From Oscillatoriales cyanobacterium (GTDB lineage Bacteria; Cyanobacteriota; Cyanobacteriia; CACIAM-69d): a stretch of DNA of 37,886 bases. The stretch is taken from contig RDXB01000054.1 of assembly GCA_004292515.1 (NCBI GenBank), positions 1 through 37,886 of the forward strand, written 5' to 3'. Positions 8,397 through 17,106 of this stretch are shown here, piece by piece. Within the stretch, counting starts at the first letter, position 1. Every line of letters begins with the position of its first letter. The translations under genes were made by a program, and so were the position numbers. Under the pieces are notes generated by a model that saw only the letters and a program-made list of their open reading frames with translations, had not been told where the DNA came from and searched no databases.

Positions 8397-9797
8397 ATGG
8401 TTGCTACGCCTGCTGCTCGCCCTCAAACGACTCAACGGCCTTCTAGTCTGCAATATTTGCCGACCACTACCGAGGCAGATCCGTCACCCAATCAGTTGCT
8501 GATGCCGCTGACAGCCCGCGTGAACGATCGCGATCATTTAGAAATCGGCGGTTGCGATGTGGTGGAGTTACTAGAGCAATTTGGCTCACCGCTCTATATC
8601 CTCGATGAGGCAGGTTTGCGCGCCACCTGTCGGCACTATCGCGAGTCCTTTATCACTCACTATCCTGGCCCAACCCAGGTGCTCTATGCCTCCAAGGCCT
8701 GGAGTTGCTTGGCCGTTTGTGCGATCGCCCAGACCGAAGGCTTAGGGATCGATGTGGTGTCTTCGGGCGAAATCCTGACGGCACTGCGGGCGGGTGTGCC
8801 GGCCGACAGGATCTATTTACATGGCAACAATAAGTCGCGATCGGAGCTGGAGTTGGCGGCGCGATCGGGCTGCAACATCATCACCGACAACTGGCTAGAT
8901 TTGCGGACGGTGGCTGAGTTGTCGGCGGCGCAACCAATTCGCGTGATGGTGCGGATCACCCCCGGCATTGAGTGCCACACCCACGAATACATCCGCACGG
9001 GTCACATTGACAGCAAGTTTGGCTTCGACCCCACCCAAGTGGACGAAGTCTTTGAGTTTTTGGCCGGCCAAGCCAACCTGCACTGCATTGGTTTACATGC
9101 TCACATCGGGTCGCAGATTTTTGAACTGCAACCCCACAACGACCTAACCGACACGTTGGTGCAGTGGTTTGCCAAGGCCCAGCAGTTGGGGCTGCCGGTG
9201 ACGGAGCTGAACGTGGGCGGCGGCCTAGGCATTCGCTACACCGAGTCGGACGATCCGCCGAGCATCCAAGACTGGGTGAAAACGATCGCCCAAGGGATCG
9301 TGGCCGCCTGTGAGCGCCAAGGGGTCGCCCTGCCAAAGCTGCTGTGCGAGCCGGGGCGATCGCTGGTGGGTTCGTCCTGCATCACGGCCTATCGCGTGGG
9401 CAGCCAAAAGACCGTACCGGGCATTCGCACCTATGTGTCTGTGGACGGCGGTATGTCAGACAATCCCCGCCCGATCACCTACCAGTCGCTCTATCGATCG
9501 GTCGTGGCCAACCGGATGAGCGCGCCGTTTACGGAAACCGTGACCGTAGCGGGCAAGCATTGCGAATCGGGAGACGTGTTGATTCACAATGCCCAACTGC
9601 CGGCCTTGGAAACCTCGGATGTGCTGGCGGTACTGGCGACGGGAGCCTATAACGCTAGTATGTCATCGAACTATAACCGGGTACCTCGGCCGGCGGCGGT
9701 GCTGGTGCGGGATGGCCAGGCAGCCCTAATCCTGGAGCGGGAAACCGACGAGGACTTGTTGCGCCTAGACCGTCTGCCGCCCCATTTGCAAGCCTAG
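8397..9797 (+). CDS. lysA: Diaminopimelate decarboxylase
   Basis: LysA catalyses the last step of lysine synthesis, decarboxylating meso-diaminopimelate with pyridoxal phosphate in the cytosol. The 466-residue protein shows the PLP lysine in YASKAW (Lys100), the HIGS motif in GLHAHIGSQI, the glycine-rich NVGGGLGI phosphate loop, CEPGRSLV, and the C-terminal CESGDVL and GAYNASMSSNYN segments that complete the active site at the dimer interface. An extension of about 45 residues precedes the fold, as in other cyanobacterial LysA. The ATG at 8397 is preferred over the longer open frame from 8334. It is followed by cdaA in the same orientation after a 334-base gap, so they may be separate units. 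Confidence 0.95.
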   Translation: MVATPAARPQTTQRPSSLQYLPTTTEADPSPNQLLMPLTARVNDRDHLEIGGCDVVELLEQFGSPLYILDEAGLRATCRHYRESFITHYPGPTQVLYASKAWSCLAVCAIAQTEGLGIDVVSSGEILTALRAGVPADRIYLHGNNKSRSELELAARSGCNIITDNWLDLRTVAELSAAQPIRVMVRITPGIECHTHEYIRTGHIDSKFGFDPTQVDEVFEFLAGQANLHCIGLHAHIGSQIFELQPHNDLTDTLVQWFAKAQQLGLPVTELNVGGGLGIRYTESDDPPSIQDWVKTIAQGIVAACERQGVALPKLLCEPGRSLVGSSCITAYRVGSQKTVPGIRTYVSVDGGMSDNPRPITYQSLYRSVVANRMSAPFTETVTVAGKHCESGDVLIHNAQLPALETSDVLAVLATGAYNASMSSNYNRVPRPAAVLVRDGQAALILERETDEDLLRLDRLPPHLQA

Positions 9798-10131
9798 AAC
9801 GGGCGCGATCGCCCGGTGGCGATCTGCTAGCTCATCCCCTGGCTGGTTGATCCCGTCAGCGGCGATCGCTGGGTGTGCCCAAGGCTGGCGGTGGGTGTGC
9901 CAAGCGTAACCGCCGTCAATGCCCATGCGGTCTGGACAGGGGCCATGCCATATTGGAGACAGGTCAAGCTCTCGACGCGATCGCGGCCCCTAGGGCGAGA
10001 CCACTTTGGGGCCCCTGACTCCGACGGGTGACACCGGGGCGTTTTTGAGAGTGCGTTTCTGAGAGTGCGTTTTTGAGAGAACGCTGACATTTTTGGTTTG
10101 CCTGCGACTTTGATTTGCCTGAGACCCGCTG
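9798..10131. other. lysA-cdaA intergenic region
   Basis: No gene is supported here. Just after lysA, GGGCGCGATCGCCC (9800-9813) is an almost perfect palindrome that could act in transcription end or be a HIP1-derived site. The rest contains short sequence without a reading frame of known family. A 14-bp tandem repeat (10039-10080) lies near the cdaA start. Confidence 0.4.
10039..10080. repeat. 14-bp tandem repeat, three units, upstream of cdaA
   Basis: The unit GCGTTTTTGAGAGT occurs three times head to tail at 10039, 10053 and 10067, with one substitution in the second unit and one in the last base of the third. It ends about 50 bases before the cdaA start, within the likely leader or promoter region. 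Confidence 0.8.
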
Positions 10132-10971
10132 TTGCTGCTGCAAGCGATCGATATCGGCCTGGTTTTGCTCCTGACGTATGCCTTGTTGGCGTTCGTTGGC
10201 GAACGACGAACCCTATGGATGGTTCGGGGGTTTGTCGTGCTAATGCTGTCGGCAGCAGTTACCCAGCGATCGGGTCTGGCGTTGTTGAGTTTCTTTTTAG
10301 GCAACTTAACCATTGGCGCGGCCGTGGCTATGGCGGTGATGTTGCAATCGGAATTTCGCCGGTTGCTAGAAAAGCTGGGCCGCGGCCAGGTGGGGGAGCT
10401 GCTGTCGCGATCGCCCGATGCCAGTCCGGGCGCTGACAGCACGATTGACGAGCTGGTGGACGCAGTACGCGAGCTGTCCCAAAACCGCACGGGAGCATTG
10501 TTAGTGCTAGAAACTAACGGCACCGTGGATGAGCGGGACTTTTCGGTGCCGGGGGTGCGCCTGGATGCGGAGGTCTCGAAAGAGTTACTGCAAACCATTT
10601 TCCAAACTTCGACCCTGCTGCACGATGGAGCCGTTTTTATTCAAGGCGATCGGGTCACGTCGGCCGGCGCAATTTTGCCCCTCTCCGATCGCCAGGCATC
10701 ACGCCAGCTTGGCACCCGCCATCGAGCGGCCATGGGAGTAACGGAGCGGATGGCCAACTGCCTCTGTGTGGTGGTTTCTGAGGAGACGGGATCGATTTCG
10801 GTGGCAGAGCGGGGGCAACTGGAGCGGCCGATCGCCAGCAGTCGCCTGCGGGAAATTCTCAAGGAAAAACTGGCCGCACCGGGCGATCGAGAACAGCGGG
10901 TTACATCACTCCGCCACTGGCGGCGCAAACTATTTTCACGGTCTTGGTTCAGTCGCAGGCAACACCCCTAA
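10132..10971 (+). CDS. cdaA: Diadenylate cyclase CdaA
   Basis: This enzyme makes cyclic di-AMP from two ATP at the membrane. The 279-residue protein begins with three hydrophobic helices (roughly residues 5-22, 32-45 and 49-70), containing the family stretch [15 protein letters not shown] catalytic domain follows, with DGA at 165-167 and the GTRHR motif at 194-198. The C-terminal 35 residues are basic. An in-frame TGA at 10120-10122 leaves only a TTG at 10132 as a reasonable start, so the first membrane segment is a little shorter than in typical relatives. uppS follows in the same direction, 212 bases downstream, with a cell-wall lipid role that fits the link of c-di-AMP to envelope physiology. 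Confidence 0.92.
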   Translation: MLLQAIDIGLVLLLTYALLAFVGERRTLWMVRGFVVLMLSAAVTQRSGLALLSFFLGNLTIGAAVAMAVMLQSEFRRLLEKLGRGQVGELLSRSPDASPGADSTIDELVDAVRELSQNRTGALLVLETNGTVDERDFSVPGVRLDAEVSKELLQTIFQTSTLLHDGAVFIQGDRVTSAGAILPLSDRQASRQLGTRHRAAMGVTERMANCLCVVVSEETGSISVAERGQLERPIASSRLREILKEKLAAPGDREQRVTSLRHWRRKLFSRSWFSRRQHP

Positions 10972-11183
10972 ACAGTGCCTCTCAACCGATTCCTAGCACT
11001 GCGATCGCCCCCTTTTCTAGAATTTACGGGGGAACAGCCGAGGGGAGTGTTGAGTTGCGATCGTTCGGGTATGCTCATGGGAAGCCAGCAACTTTTACCT
11101 CTGCGCGCTACTCTGAACGAGACTTCGGTTGCTGTGCCACCCAAGCGAATTGCGGTGGAAAATTCCTTCTCGCGTCGATCGAT

Positions 11184-11936
11184 ATGACCGCAAAACAACT
11201 CCTATCTCGTGACTTGCCTGCTGATCTTGATCGCGAGCTGTTGCCCAAACACATTGCCGTGATTATGGATGGGAATGGTCGCTGGGCCAAACAGCGTGGT
11301 TTGCCCCGCGTGATGGGCCATCGCCGGGGAGTTGACACCCTCAAAGACCTGATCCGCTGTTGCAAAGATTGGGGGATTAAGGCACTGACGGTCTATGCGT
11401 TTTCGACGGAAAACTGGGGACGACCAGCCGAAGAAGTGGACTTTTTGATGATGTTATTTGAAAAAGTCCTGCGCCGAGAATTAAAAGAATTAATTGAAGA
11501 AGCGGTGCGTATTCGATTCGTAGGAAATATTCACGCGCTGCCCAATTCGCTGCAAAGTGAAATTGCCCATGCTTCGGACGTGACGCGCCACAATGATGCT
11601 TTGCACTTTACGGTGGCGACAAACTACGGTGGTCGGCAGGAAATTCTACAAGCTTGTCGGGCGATCGCAACTCAAGTTCGGAATGGTGACTTGACCATTG
11701 AGGCGATCGACGAGCGCCTCTTTGAGCAGCATCTCTACACATCCGATCTACATGATCCAGATCTGATCATTCGCACCAGTGGCGAAATGCGTATCAGCAA
11801 CTTTTTGCTGTGGCAAATTGCCTATGCAGAATTGTACGTTACCGAAACTCTTTGGCCCGAGTTTGATCGCACGGCATTTCACAAAGCCCTCTCAGACTAT
11901 CAGAAGCGCGATCGACGCTATGGCAAGGTGCGTTAG
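11184..11936 (+). CDS. uppS: Undecaprenyl diphosphate synthase (isoprenyl transferase)
   Basis: UppS adds isopentenyl units in cis to farnesyl diphosphate, making the C55 lipid carrier for peptidoglycan and polysaccharide assembly. The 250-residue protein has the catalytic DGNGRWA motif with Asp29, GHRRG, FSTENW, and the C-terminal [21 protein letters not shown] block that binds pyrophosphate and Mg2+. The open frame runs back to 10944 within the cdaA tail, but the family starts shortly before DGNGRWA, so the ATG at 11184 is used. It lies downstream of cdaA on the same strand, as in many cyanobacteria, and may share its transcript. Confidence 0.95.
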   Translation: MTAKQLLSRDLPADLDRELLPKHIAVIMDGNGRWAKQRGLPRVMGHRRGVDTLKDLIRCCKDWGIKALTVYAFSTENWGRPAEEVDFLMMLFEKVLRRELKELIEEAVRIRFVGNIHALPNSLQSEIAHASDVTRHNDALHFTVATNYGGRQEILQACRAIATQVRNGDLTIEAIDERLFEQHLYTSDLHDPDLIIRTSGEMRISNFLLWQIAYAELYVTETLWPEFDRTAFHKALSDYQKRDRRYGKVR

Positions 11937-12059
11937 GGAATAATTGACTGCACTAGGAACGATCAATATTAACCAGGAAATAAATTAACTAGGAAATAGG
12001 CCGATGCAGAACGGCGCAGTCTGATCACCGCACATCATAGTGCCGTGAAGCCACGGGGG

Positions 12060-12332
12060 TCAGGGGCCTGCAAAAATGGCATCTTCTAGATCGCGGCGAC
12101 TGAGGGAATATTTGAACGATCGCTGAATGGTTCCGCCCTCCGCATCGGCCTGCAAATAATTAACCGTCAGACGATCTTCTTCCAAATAAAGGGTGGCTTT
12201 CCAGGTTGGGTTTTCAAGATGCCAACAATGTAATGATTCACGATCTTGCTGGCAACCTTGAGCGAGTAGCCAAGATTCAATTTGAGGGAGAGGATGATCG
12301 TAAAGGGGAGCGTCGTCAGAGGTTGTTGTCAT
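12060..12332 (-). CDS. DUF3143 family protein
   Basis: This small 90-residue soluble protein matches the cyanobacterial DUF3143 family: PLYDHPLPQIESWLLAQGC at the N-terminus, a central W-HLENPTWKATLYLEEDRLTVNY segment, and a SFKYSLSRRDLEDAIFAGP tail. The function is unknown. There is no signal peptide or membrane helix. The ATG at 12332 agrees with the family start. The gene converges with uppS and has the same orientation as the protease further upstream, with a 223-base gap containing an imperfect tandem repeat. Confidence 0.85.
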   Translation of the reverse strand: MTTTSDDAPLYDHPLPQIESWLLAQGCQQDRESLHCWHLENPTWKATLYLEEDRLTVNYLQADAEGGTIQRSFKYSLSRRDLEDAIFAGP

Positions 12333-12347
12333 GCGCTGGAAAATAGC

Positions 12348-12404
12348 GAAGGGATCGAGGCTAAGGGATCGAAGGATCGAAGCGAAGGGATCGAAGCGAA
12401 GGGG
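12348..12404. repeat. Imperfect short tandem repeat rich in GGGATCGAAGCGAA
   Basis: The segment repeats GAAGGGATCGA and GCGAAGGGATC-type units several times in a row with small changes. It lies just upstream of the DUF3143 start and does not fit a protein. It may be slippage-generated. Confidence 0.6.
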
Positions 12405-12555
12405 TCAATCAGTTGCAGGTTTGTTGTGACCCAAATGGCCCAAGCGATCGCCCAGAAGAGTTGCAGAAGAGAGTTGCAGAAAGCTGGGCTGATTCCACCT
12501 GCTCTACTCCGAGGGGCGATCGGGAACAAGAGCGATGTCTTGCATTGTATAGTCA

Positions 12556-14295
12556 CTAGGACTGGGGGCGATCGGGGGTGGCGGCTGATTGTCGATCCAG
12601 AAGCTGCCAAACTTGCGGGGGCAGGGTCAGCACTTGGGCGCTGATATGGGTGAGTGGTAGTGGTGTGACCGATGGGCTGGCAGTTGGGCTGGGGGCGGGT
12701 GGTTGGGCGGTCGGTTCCGTTGCGGTGGGTGACGGTGACGAAGCGGCAGGACTAGGGGCGATCGCGGGGAGACTGGCGGGCAATTGCAACCAACCGGTCA
12801 AGCGCTGGTAGTGATCGAAGAGGGGCCAGCCACCCTTCGCGGGCAGGGGAACCGGTGGCGTGCAGAACTGGGCCGCCGGGCCGAGATGGTCTGCTTGGGA
12901 GCCGGTGGTCAATGTCGCTGCATAACTGGCCGGTAGCATTGCCGTCGTCAGGGGAGCTTTGGTGAATTGCTCACTGCCAGGCCATGCTTGCAGGCCGATC
13001 GCCGTTACAGTTGCACCTGCGCGGGTGCTGAGTCGTCCGAGCTGCACGGTTTTGTAGAGACGATGGCTGCGAAATTCAACGAGGGTTAATTGATCCTCTG
13101 GCCAAGCTTGGGTCACTTGGGCTGGATAGGTCTGCCCTTCTGCTGTGACGAGATCGGCAAGGCTACCTACTTCCCAATGGTTGCCTGAGAGCAACACCCG
13201 ATATTGGTAGCGCCGATCGTCTTGGCGCTGTTGAGTCAGGATTACGCCAATCGCCATGGTTTGACCAATTTGAACTCGGGCGATCGCTGCTAGCGGGGTG
13301 GTCGGCCAGGCGATTCGTGCACTGCGGTTGGTGGCCAAGAGTGATCCACCCACACTTGAGCCAATCAACCGTAAACCAGCCTCAGTCACCCACTGGCTGC
13401 GGTTGGCAGCTTCAGCCACGGGATCGGTCGTTGGGCAAGGATCACCCCATTGCCACCCGGCGATTGATTGCAATGTGGGTAAAACCGTGGATAAGGGGAT
13501 TGCCCAGCTTGATCGAATCAGGGTTGCTTCCTCTTCAGCCGCCGGCCGCGAGCCATCTTTATAAACATAGGGGTTACCCCAAATCGGATAGGCATGGCGA
13601 CCGTTAATCCCCACCAGGCAGCCCTGCCCATTGACTAGGGGGCCACCACTCATGCCCTTGAGAACAAGGTTGGTGTAGCCCACTTGATAGCCCTGACGAA
13701 ACTGCCGATCGACCACGCGCGAAACCTGGCCGGTTGTCAGCCAAAGATTACCCGGCAAGATGCGTGTTTCCCCAGTGGCTCCGGCGGCTCCGGTGACGGG
13801 CGGCGACTCATTGGGGCGATCGAGCTTGTAGTCAAATGGAAACCCAGCGGCGGCAACGGAAGTACCTACCTCGGGGGGTGTGACATCCCCAATCGCTGCC
13901 AGGGGGTAGTCATGGTTCGGGTCGGTGAAGGTCAGCAGCCCCAGGTCTTGGCCGCCAAACTGGGCAGCCGGAAGTAAGACTGCCGGCCGCTTGAGACCAT
14001 CGCTGGTCTGAATTTGATAGCGCTTGCCGATATCCAGCACGTGCTGATTGGTCAGGACGGCGTAGCGATCGCCCGATCGCCCAATCAGGATACCTGAAGC
14101 CCAATAGTCGTCAACCCAAACCTTCACGACAATGGCTTGCACGCTTTGGTACAAGCTAGCCGATAGGGCCGGCAACACCGACGGACAAGGAGCAGGCGAA
14201 TTGGATCGAGCTGCTACAGACCAAGCTGATGGCCCAAGACCGGCCATCATCAATCCCACTACCCAGCCCCATCGCCACTGCCATCGATCGCCCAC
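12556..14295 (-). CDS. Exported trypsin-like serine protease
   Basis: The frame is open from a TTG at 14388, but a GTG at 14295 is preferred. It is preceded by a GGTAGGA-like ribosome site and makes the basic, hydrophobic stretch DRWQWRWGWVVGLMMAGLGPSAW a proper signal peptide. The protease domain shows the triad His85 (NQHVLD), Asp117 (GGQDLGLL) and Ser216 (KGMSGGPL), using the GTG start. It is therefore an S1-type (HtrA-like catalytic fold) enzyme acting outside the cytoplasm. The C-terminal half, about 300 residues, has further beta-rich sequence and a Pro/Ser/Thr-rich stretch near 515-560. No PDZ domain is recognised. A COP23-type gene lies 328 bases upstream on the same strand, a pairing that suggests related envelope roles. 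Confidence 0.85.
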   Translation of the reverse strand: MGDRWQWRWGWVVGLMMAGLGPSAWSVAARSNSPAPCPSVLPALSASLYQSVQAIVVKVWVDDYWASGILIGRSGDRYAVLTNQHVLDIGKRYQIQTSDGLKRPAVLLPAAQFGGQDLGLLTFTDPNHDYPLAAIGDVTPPEVGTSVAAAGFPFDYKLDRPNESPPVTGAAGATGETRILPGNLWLTTGQVSRVVDRQFRQGYQVGYTNLVLKGMSGGPLVNGQGCLVGINGRHAYPIWGNPYVYKDGSRPAAEEEATLIRSSWAIPLSTVLPTLQSIAGWQWGDPCPTTDPVAEAANRSQWVTEAGLRLIGSSVGGSLLATNRSARIAWPTTPLAAIARVQIGQTMAIGVILTQQRQDDRRYQYRVLLSGNHWEVGSLADLVTAEGQTYPAQVTQAWPEDQLTLVEFRSHRLYKTVQLGRLSTRAGATVTAIGLQAWPGSEQFTKAPLTTAMLPASYAATLTTGSQADHLGPAAQFCTPPVPLPAKGGWPLFDHYQRLTGWLQLPASLPAIAPSPAASSPSPTATEPTAQPPAPSPTASPSVTPLPLTHISAQVLTLPPQVWQLLDRQSAATPDRPQS

Positions 14296-14623
14296 GCCCT
14301 GCGTCCTACCTGATTCGCCTACTCGATCGACTATCGCCAGTTCTGTCCAGAATAGCCCTGTCGCGGATGGGCTGTGATCCCAGAACAACTCATGAACTCA
14401 ACACCGATGTAAGGCATGGGTGTTCCGCCCCGATCGCGCTCAGTCACACTTGATAGATTCTCGTCACTCCAGAATCATTGACCACTTCATTGACCACTTT
14501 ATCGCTCACTGGTGGGATCGCCTCAGACTGCCACCGGCTGAAAAATTTCGGCCTAGGCTTAATCCCGACTTGATTGGTTAAGCCGACTGAGGCGACGCAT
14601 TCCTCGCGTCAATCTCACCTGGT

Positions 14624-15208
14624 TTACCAGGCTGATGTGCCTGCGGGCGACGGCATGGTGTTCAAAAAACCGTAGATGTCGTAGTACTCAACAATCCCGG
14701 ATGAGGGGGTTTCGCCACCCGATTGCAGGAGGGGCCGAGCAACGGCTCCACTACCCAAGGGCTTGAGCGACTGCAAGCGTTGGCGGGCATGATCGGCTAA
14801 CGACTCGCCGGAGTTGGGATCGAATTGCAGCATGAAGACCTGTTCTTCGCAGGCTTGGCTAGTACGGCTAGACACGGTGCAAATGACCGGATGGCCCTTC
14901 ATATAGCCAGCGGCCAAGAACCTTAACCGACCGCGGCTTTGCAAATCTTGCAGGGTGGCGGAGACGCGCTCACAACGATTTTGAGGAGTCCAACCCGATT
15001 GGCTAAAATGCTCCGACTGCCAGACAATCACGGGGTAGTCAGCGGCGGCAGTGCGGGCAACGGTCATAGGCTGACCACTTTCATTCATCCCGCAGACAAA
15101 ATTCGCACCACCTCCAGTGCCGGTATATTCCGAGGCGGTAGCGGATGAAGCGACGGCACCGGCGGCGGCGATCGTCAAGGCAGCAAGGGAGAGTAGTCGC
15201 TGGTTCAT
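14624..15208 (-). CDS. COP23 domain protein, exported
   Basis: This 194-residue protein with a typical signal peptide (LLSLAALTIAAAGAVASSATA) matches the COP23 family, named after a circadian-oscillating cyanobacterial membrane protein. Supporting segments are FVCGMNESGQPMTVART, VIVWQSEHFSQSGWTPQNRC, and GYMKGHPVICTVSS with paired cysteines (in all, four or more Cys positioned for disulfides). The function of COP23 is unknown. Codons and base composition are like its neighbours. It lies upstream of the trypsin-like protease gene on the same strand. The family call is good; circadian regulation here is not shown by the sequence. Confidence 0.85.
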   Translation of the reverse strand: MNQRLLSLAALTIAAAGAVASSATASEYTGTGGGANFVCGMNESGQPMTVARTAAADYPVIVWQSEHFSQSGWTPQNRCERVSATLQDLQSRGRLRFLAAGYMKGHPVICTVSSRTSQACEEQVFMLQFDPNSGESLADHARQRLQSLKPLGSGAVARPLLQSGGETPSSGIVEYYDIYGFLNTMPSPAGTSAW

Positions 15209-15525
15209 GACGCGAGGGGTAGAGCTAGGTGGGAGTTTGATAGTCTCTCTAGCTTAAGGGGTCTGAGCCGATTACGCTAGGACTTCACTAAAACTTCACC
15301 CATGGCCTGGTGTTTATGAAGAGTGGGTCAAAACTGCACATTTCAGAATTCCGATGCCGATAGCAAATAATGGGCGTAGTGGATATAGATGTAATGGGTG
15401 CTAGCCGCTGATGCGATCGCGCCCATCTGTCCCAAAGTGGTCAATGATAAAGACTAGCGGAGCAGCACATTTAGTGGAGTCAAGGCCATGGAGCTTGGGC
15501 TAGCTTGTTCCCCCACAACCAGTAT
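15209..15525. other. Intergenic region between the MOSC and COP23 genes
   Basis: No gene or RNA is supported. This stretch should carry the COP23 promoter, but I cannot point to a clear pair of promoter hexamers. One HIP1 site is present near 15415. Confidence 0.4.
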
Positions 15526-16371
15526 CTAGACAACAGGGTAATGGGCCAACGTTAAGGGATCGCCCAGGGCCAACCAGCGATCGCCTGCTCTATCGTCGGC
15601 GATCGGGGGGATTTGGGTGTTGATGGCGAGCCGATAAAAATGATTGAAGCGTGATCGTTCAGCCCAAGTAGGCAAACTGGCTTGGCGGTGGGCGATGAAA
15701 GTTTTCTGAAACTGGGGTAGCGATTCGCCCGTTTGGCTGTGGCGGGTGGGCACAATGCACCGCTGACAGGGATTAGTACCCAGCAACTCAACTGCCCCAA
15801 TGCGAAAGGGAACGGGCTGGTTCGCTAGGGAGTAGAGTTGTTCTTCCCAAAAGGGTTCCGGCACATCTAGATCCAGATTCGTGCGCAACCGACGGCTTAA
15901 CTCTGCGGCTGACATGCCTTCAAACCAATGGGCGACGGTGTTCAGGGTGGCGGTTCCAATCAGGGTGGGGCCCCAGGATTTGGGGTCATCGGGAAATCCC
16001 AGCGCCACATTTTGGATGATTGTGATGGGTTGCCGAAAATAGTCACTGAACCAGGCCGCTAGGTCGGTGCGATCGCCGTCGAGGGCAAAGGTGGCAGGGG
16101 CGATCGCGTCGTCTTGAACCCAGAGGGTGACGCTGCGTTGATCCAGATCGAAGGTCGAGCGAATCCGATGGATTGCGGCGTTTCGCTTGCCGTTAAGCCA
16201 ATTCCCTTGGGCATCGAGTAGGGCAAATTCTCGATCGCCTGCCAATGCTCCGGCCGCCGTCAAGCGAACGCGATCGACCGAAACTCCATCCAGGGACTTG
16301 ATCGGAAAGATCGTAATCCGCGCCAGCCGAACACCTAGGGCAACACCCACGCTTTGGCTCCCCGGTTGCAT
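15526..16371 (-). CDS. MOSC domain-containing protein
   Basis: The 281-residue protein has an N-terminal MOSC_N-type beta barrel beginning LARITIFPIKSLDGVSVD and GDREFALLDAQGNWLNGKR. The C-terminal MOSC domain carries the conserved Cys in LLGTNPCQRCIVPTRHSQTG. MOSC proteins handle sulfur bound to pyridoxal or molybdenum cofactor; relatives such as YcbX or mARC reduce N-hydroxylated compounds. The open frame extends to 16425 through M1 repeat sequence that would encode a low-complexity QTSSQTSSKT leader. The ATG at 16371 is preferred because the extension comes from the repeat. Cofactor partners are not in the window. Confidence 0.85.
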   Translation of the reverse strand: MQPGSQSVGVALGVRLARITIFPIKSLDGVSVDRVRLTAAGALAGDREFALLDAQGNWLNGKRNAAIHRIRSTFDLDQRSVTLWVQDDAIAPATFALDGDRTDLAAWFSDYFRQPITIIQNVALGFPDDPKSWGPTLIGTATLNTVAHWFEGMSAAELSRRLRTNLDLDVPEPFWEEQLYSLANQPVPFRIGAVELLGTNPCQRCIVPTRHSQTGESLPQFQKTFIAHRQASLPTWAERSRFNHFYRLAINTQIPPIADDRAGDRWLALGDPLTLAHYPVV

Positions 16372-16378
16372 TGTCTTG

Positions 16379-16510
16379 GAGGATGTCTGAGAGGATGTCT
16401 GAAACGTATCTTTTGGCCCGGTCAAGTACCAACAGTCATGGAAGGGTCATGGGGGCAAGGGCCTGAAGCCCCTTGTCTGCTTGATGACAGCGCCTAATGC
16501 ACAGCGCCTA
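16379..16510 (+). repeat. Composite M1/M2 repeat between the MOSC and fur genes (copy C)
   Basis: It begins with GAGGATGTCTGA duplicated in tandem (12 bp twice). It continues as the M1 right half in inverse orientation (TATCTTTTGGCCCGG) and contains the hairpin CAAGGGCCTGAAGCCCCTTG. It then ends in the M2-type terminus GATGACAGCGCC-TA at 16483-16496. The last 14 bases (ACAGCGCCTAATGC) are repeated at once, and the second TA forms the fur stop codon. Its two ends are thus of different type. Confidence 0.5.
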
Positions 16511-16939
16511 ATTCACGGTGGCGGGCTGGCGGTCATAGCCATAGAAGTCGATGCGATAGTCTGTGATCCTCACACCAGTTTGCTGCTCAATTTGGTCAAT
16601 GAGTTCTGGCGGCAGGGTGATGTGTACATCCACGATCCGACCGCTGTCGAGGCAGTTGATGTGGCTGTGAGGATCGCTGATGTTGCCGTAGAGCCGACCA
16701 TCGGCACGATCGATACATTCCACAATGCCGTTGCGGGCCAGGGCTTCTAGGTTTTGGTAAACCGAAGTGTGGCCGATATCTTTGCCGCGCCGATTGAGCC
16801 GATCGTAAATTTCTCGCGCCGATAGATGTTCGCGATCGTCCCACAGCAGTTCCAAAATGAAACGGCGCTGGCGACTCACACGCATGCCCAGGGTTTGGCA
16901 GCGTTCTAGGGCATCATCGAGCGATCGAATCGGTTTCAC
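16508..16939 (-). CDS. Fur-family transcriptional regulator (FurC/PerR-like)
   Basis: The 143-residue regulator has an N-terminal winged helix (MRVSRQRRFILELLWDDREHLSAREIYDRLN, then GHTSVYQNLEAL for DNA recognition at 55-67). The C-terminal dimerisation and metal-binding half carries His91, His93, Cys96 and Asp104-His106 (HSHINCLDSGRIVDVHI). The CxxC pairs that hold structural zinc in classical Fur are missing. This agrees with the cyanobacterial FurC/PerR branch, which senses peroxide. That sub-family is assigned by recalled similarity, so moderate confidence. Its targets are not evident, and no paired operator was identified. The TAG stop is inside a repeat end (see 16379-16510). Confidence 0.85.
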   Translation of the reverse strand: MKPIRSLDDALERCQTLGMRVSRQRRFILELLWDDREHLSAREIYDRLNRRGKDIGHTSVYQNLEALARNGIVECIDRADGRLYGNISDPHSHINCLDSGRIVDVHITLPPELIDQIEQQTGVRITDYRIDFYGYDRQPATVN

Positions 16940-17106
16940 GGGCGGTTCTCGGCGAAACGGGTTAGGGAGCCGGGATCGAGCAGGGGCGGGAAGGACGCAG
17001 ATTGGCGCGCCTGAATTTCCATAGCATAAAGGGGCTATCTCATACCCGGACTGATTTGATTTTAGCGCACCTCTCGAAATCGGGTGCTTGTGCCCGATCG
17101 CGCCGC

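Noticed and set aside
8121-8453. 110-residue minus-strand frame before lysA with a short hydrophobic segment
   Set aside because: Overlaps the lysA start, rich in Arg and Pro as expected of an antisense frame, and no family resemblance.
9990-10598. 202-residue minus-strand frame over cdaA
   Set aside because: Shadow of the cdaA codons; Ser/Arg-rich with no family features.
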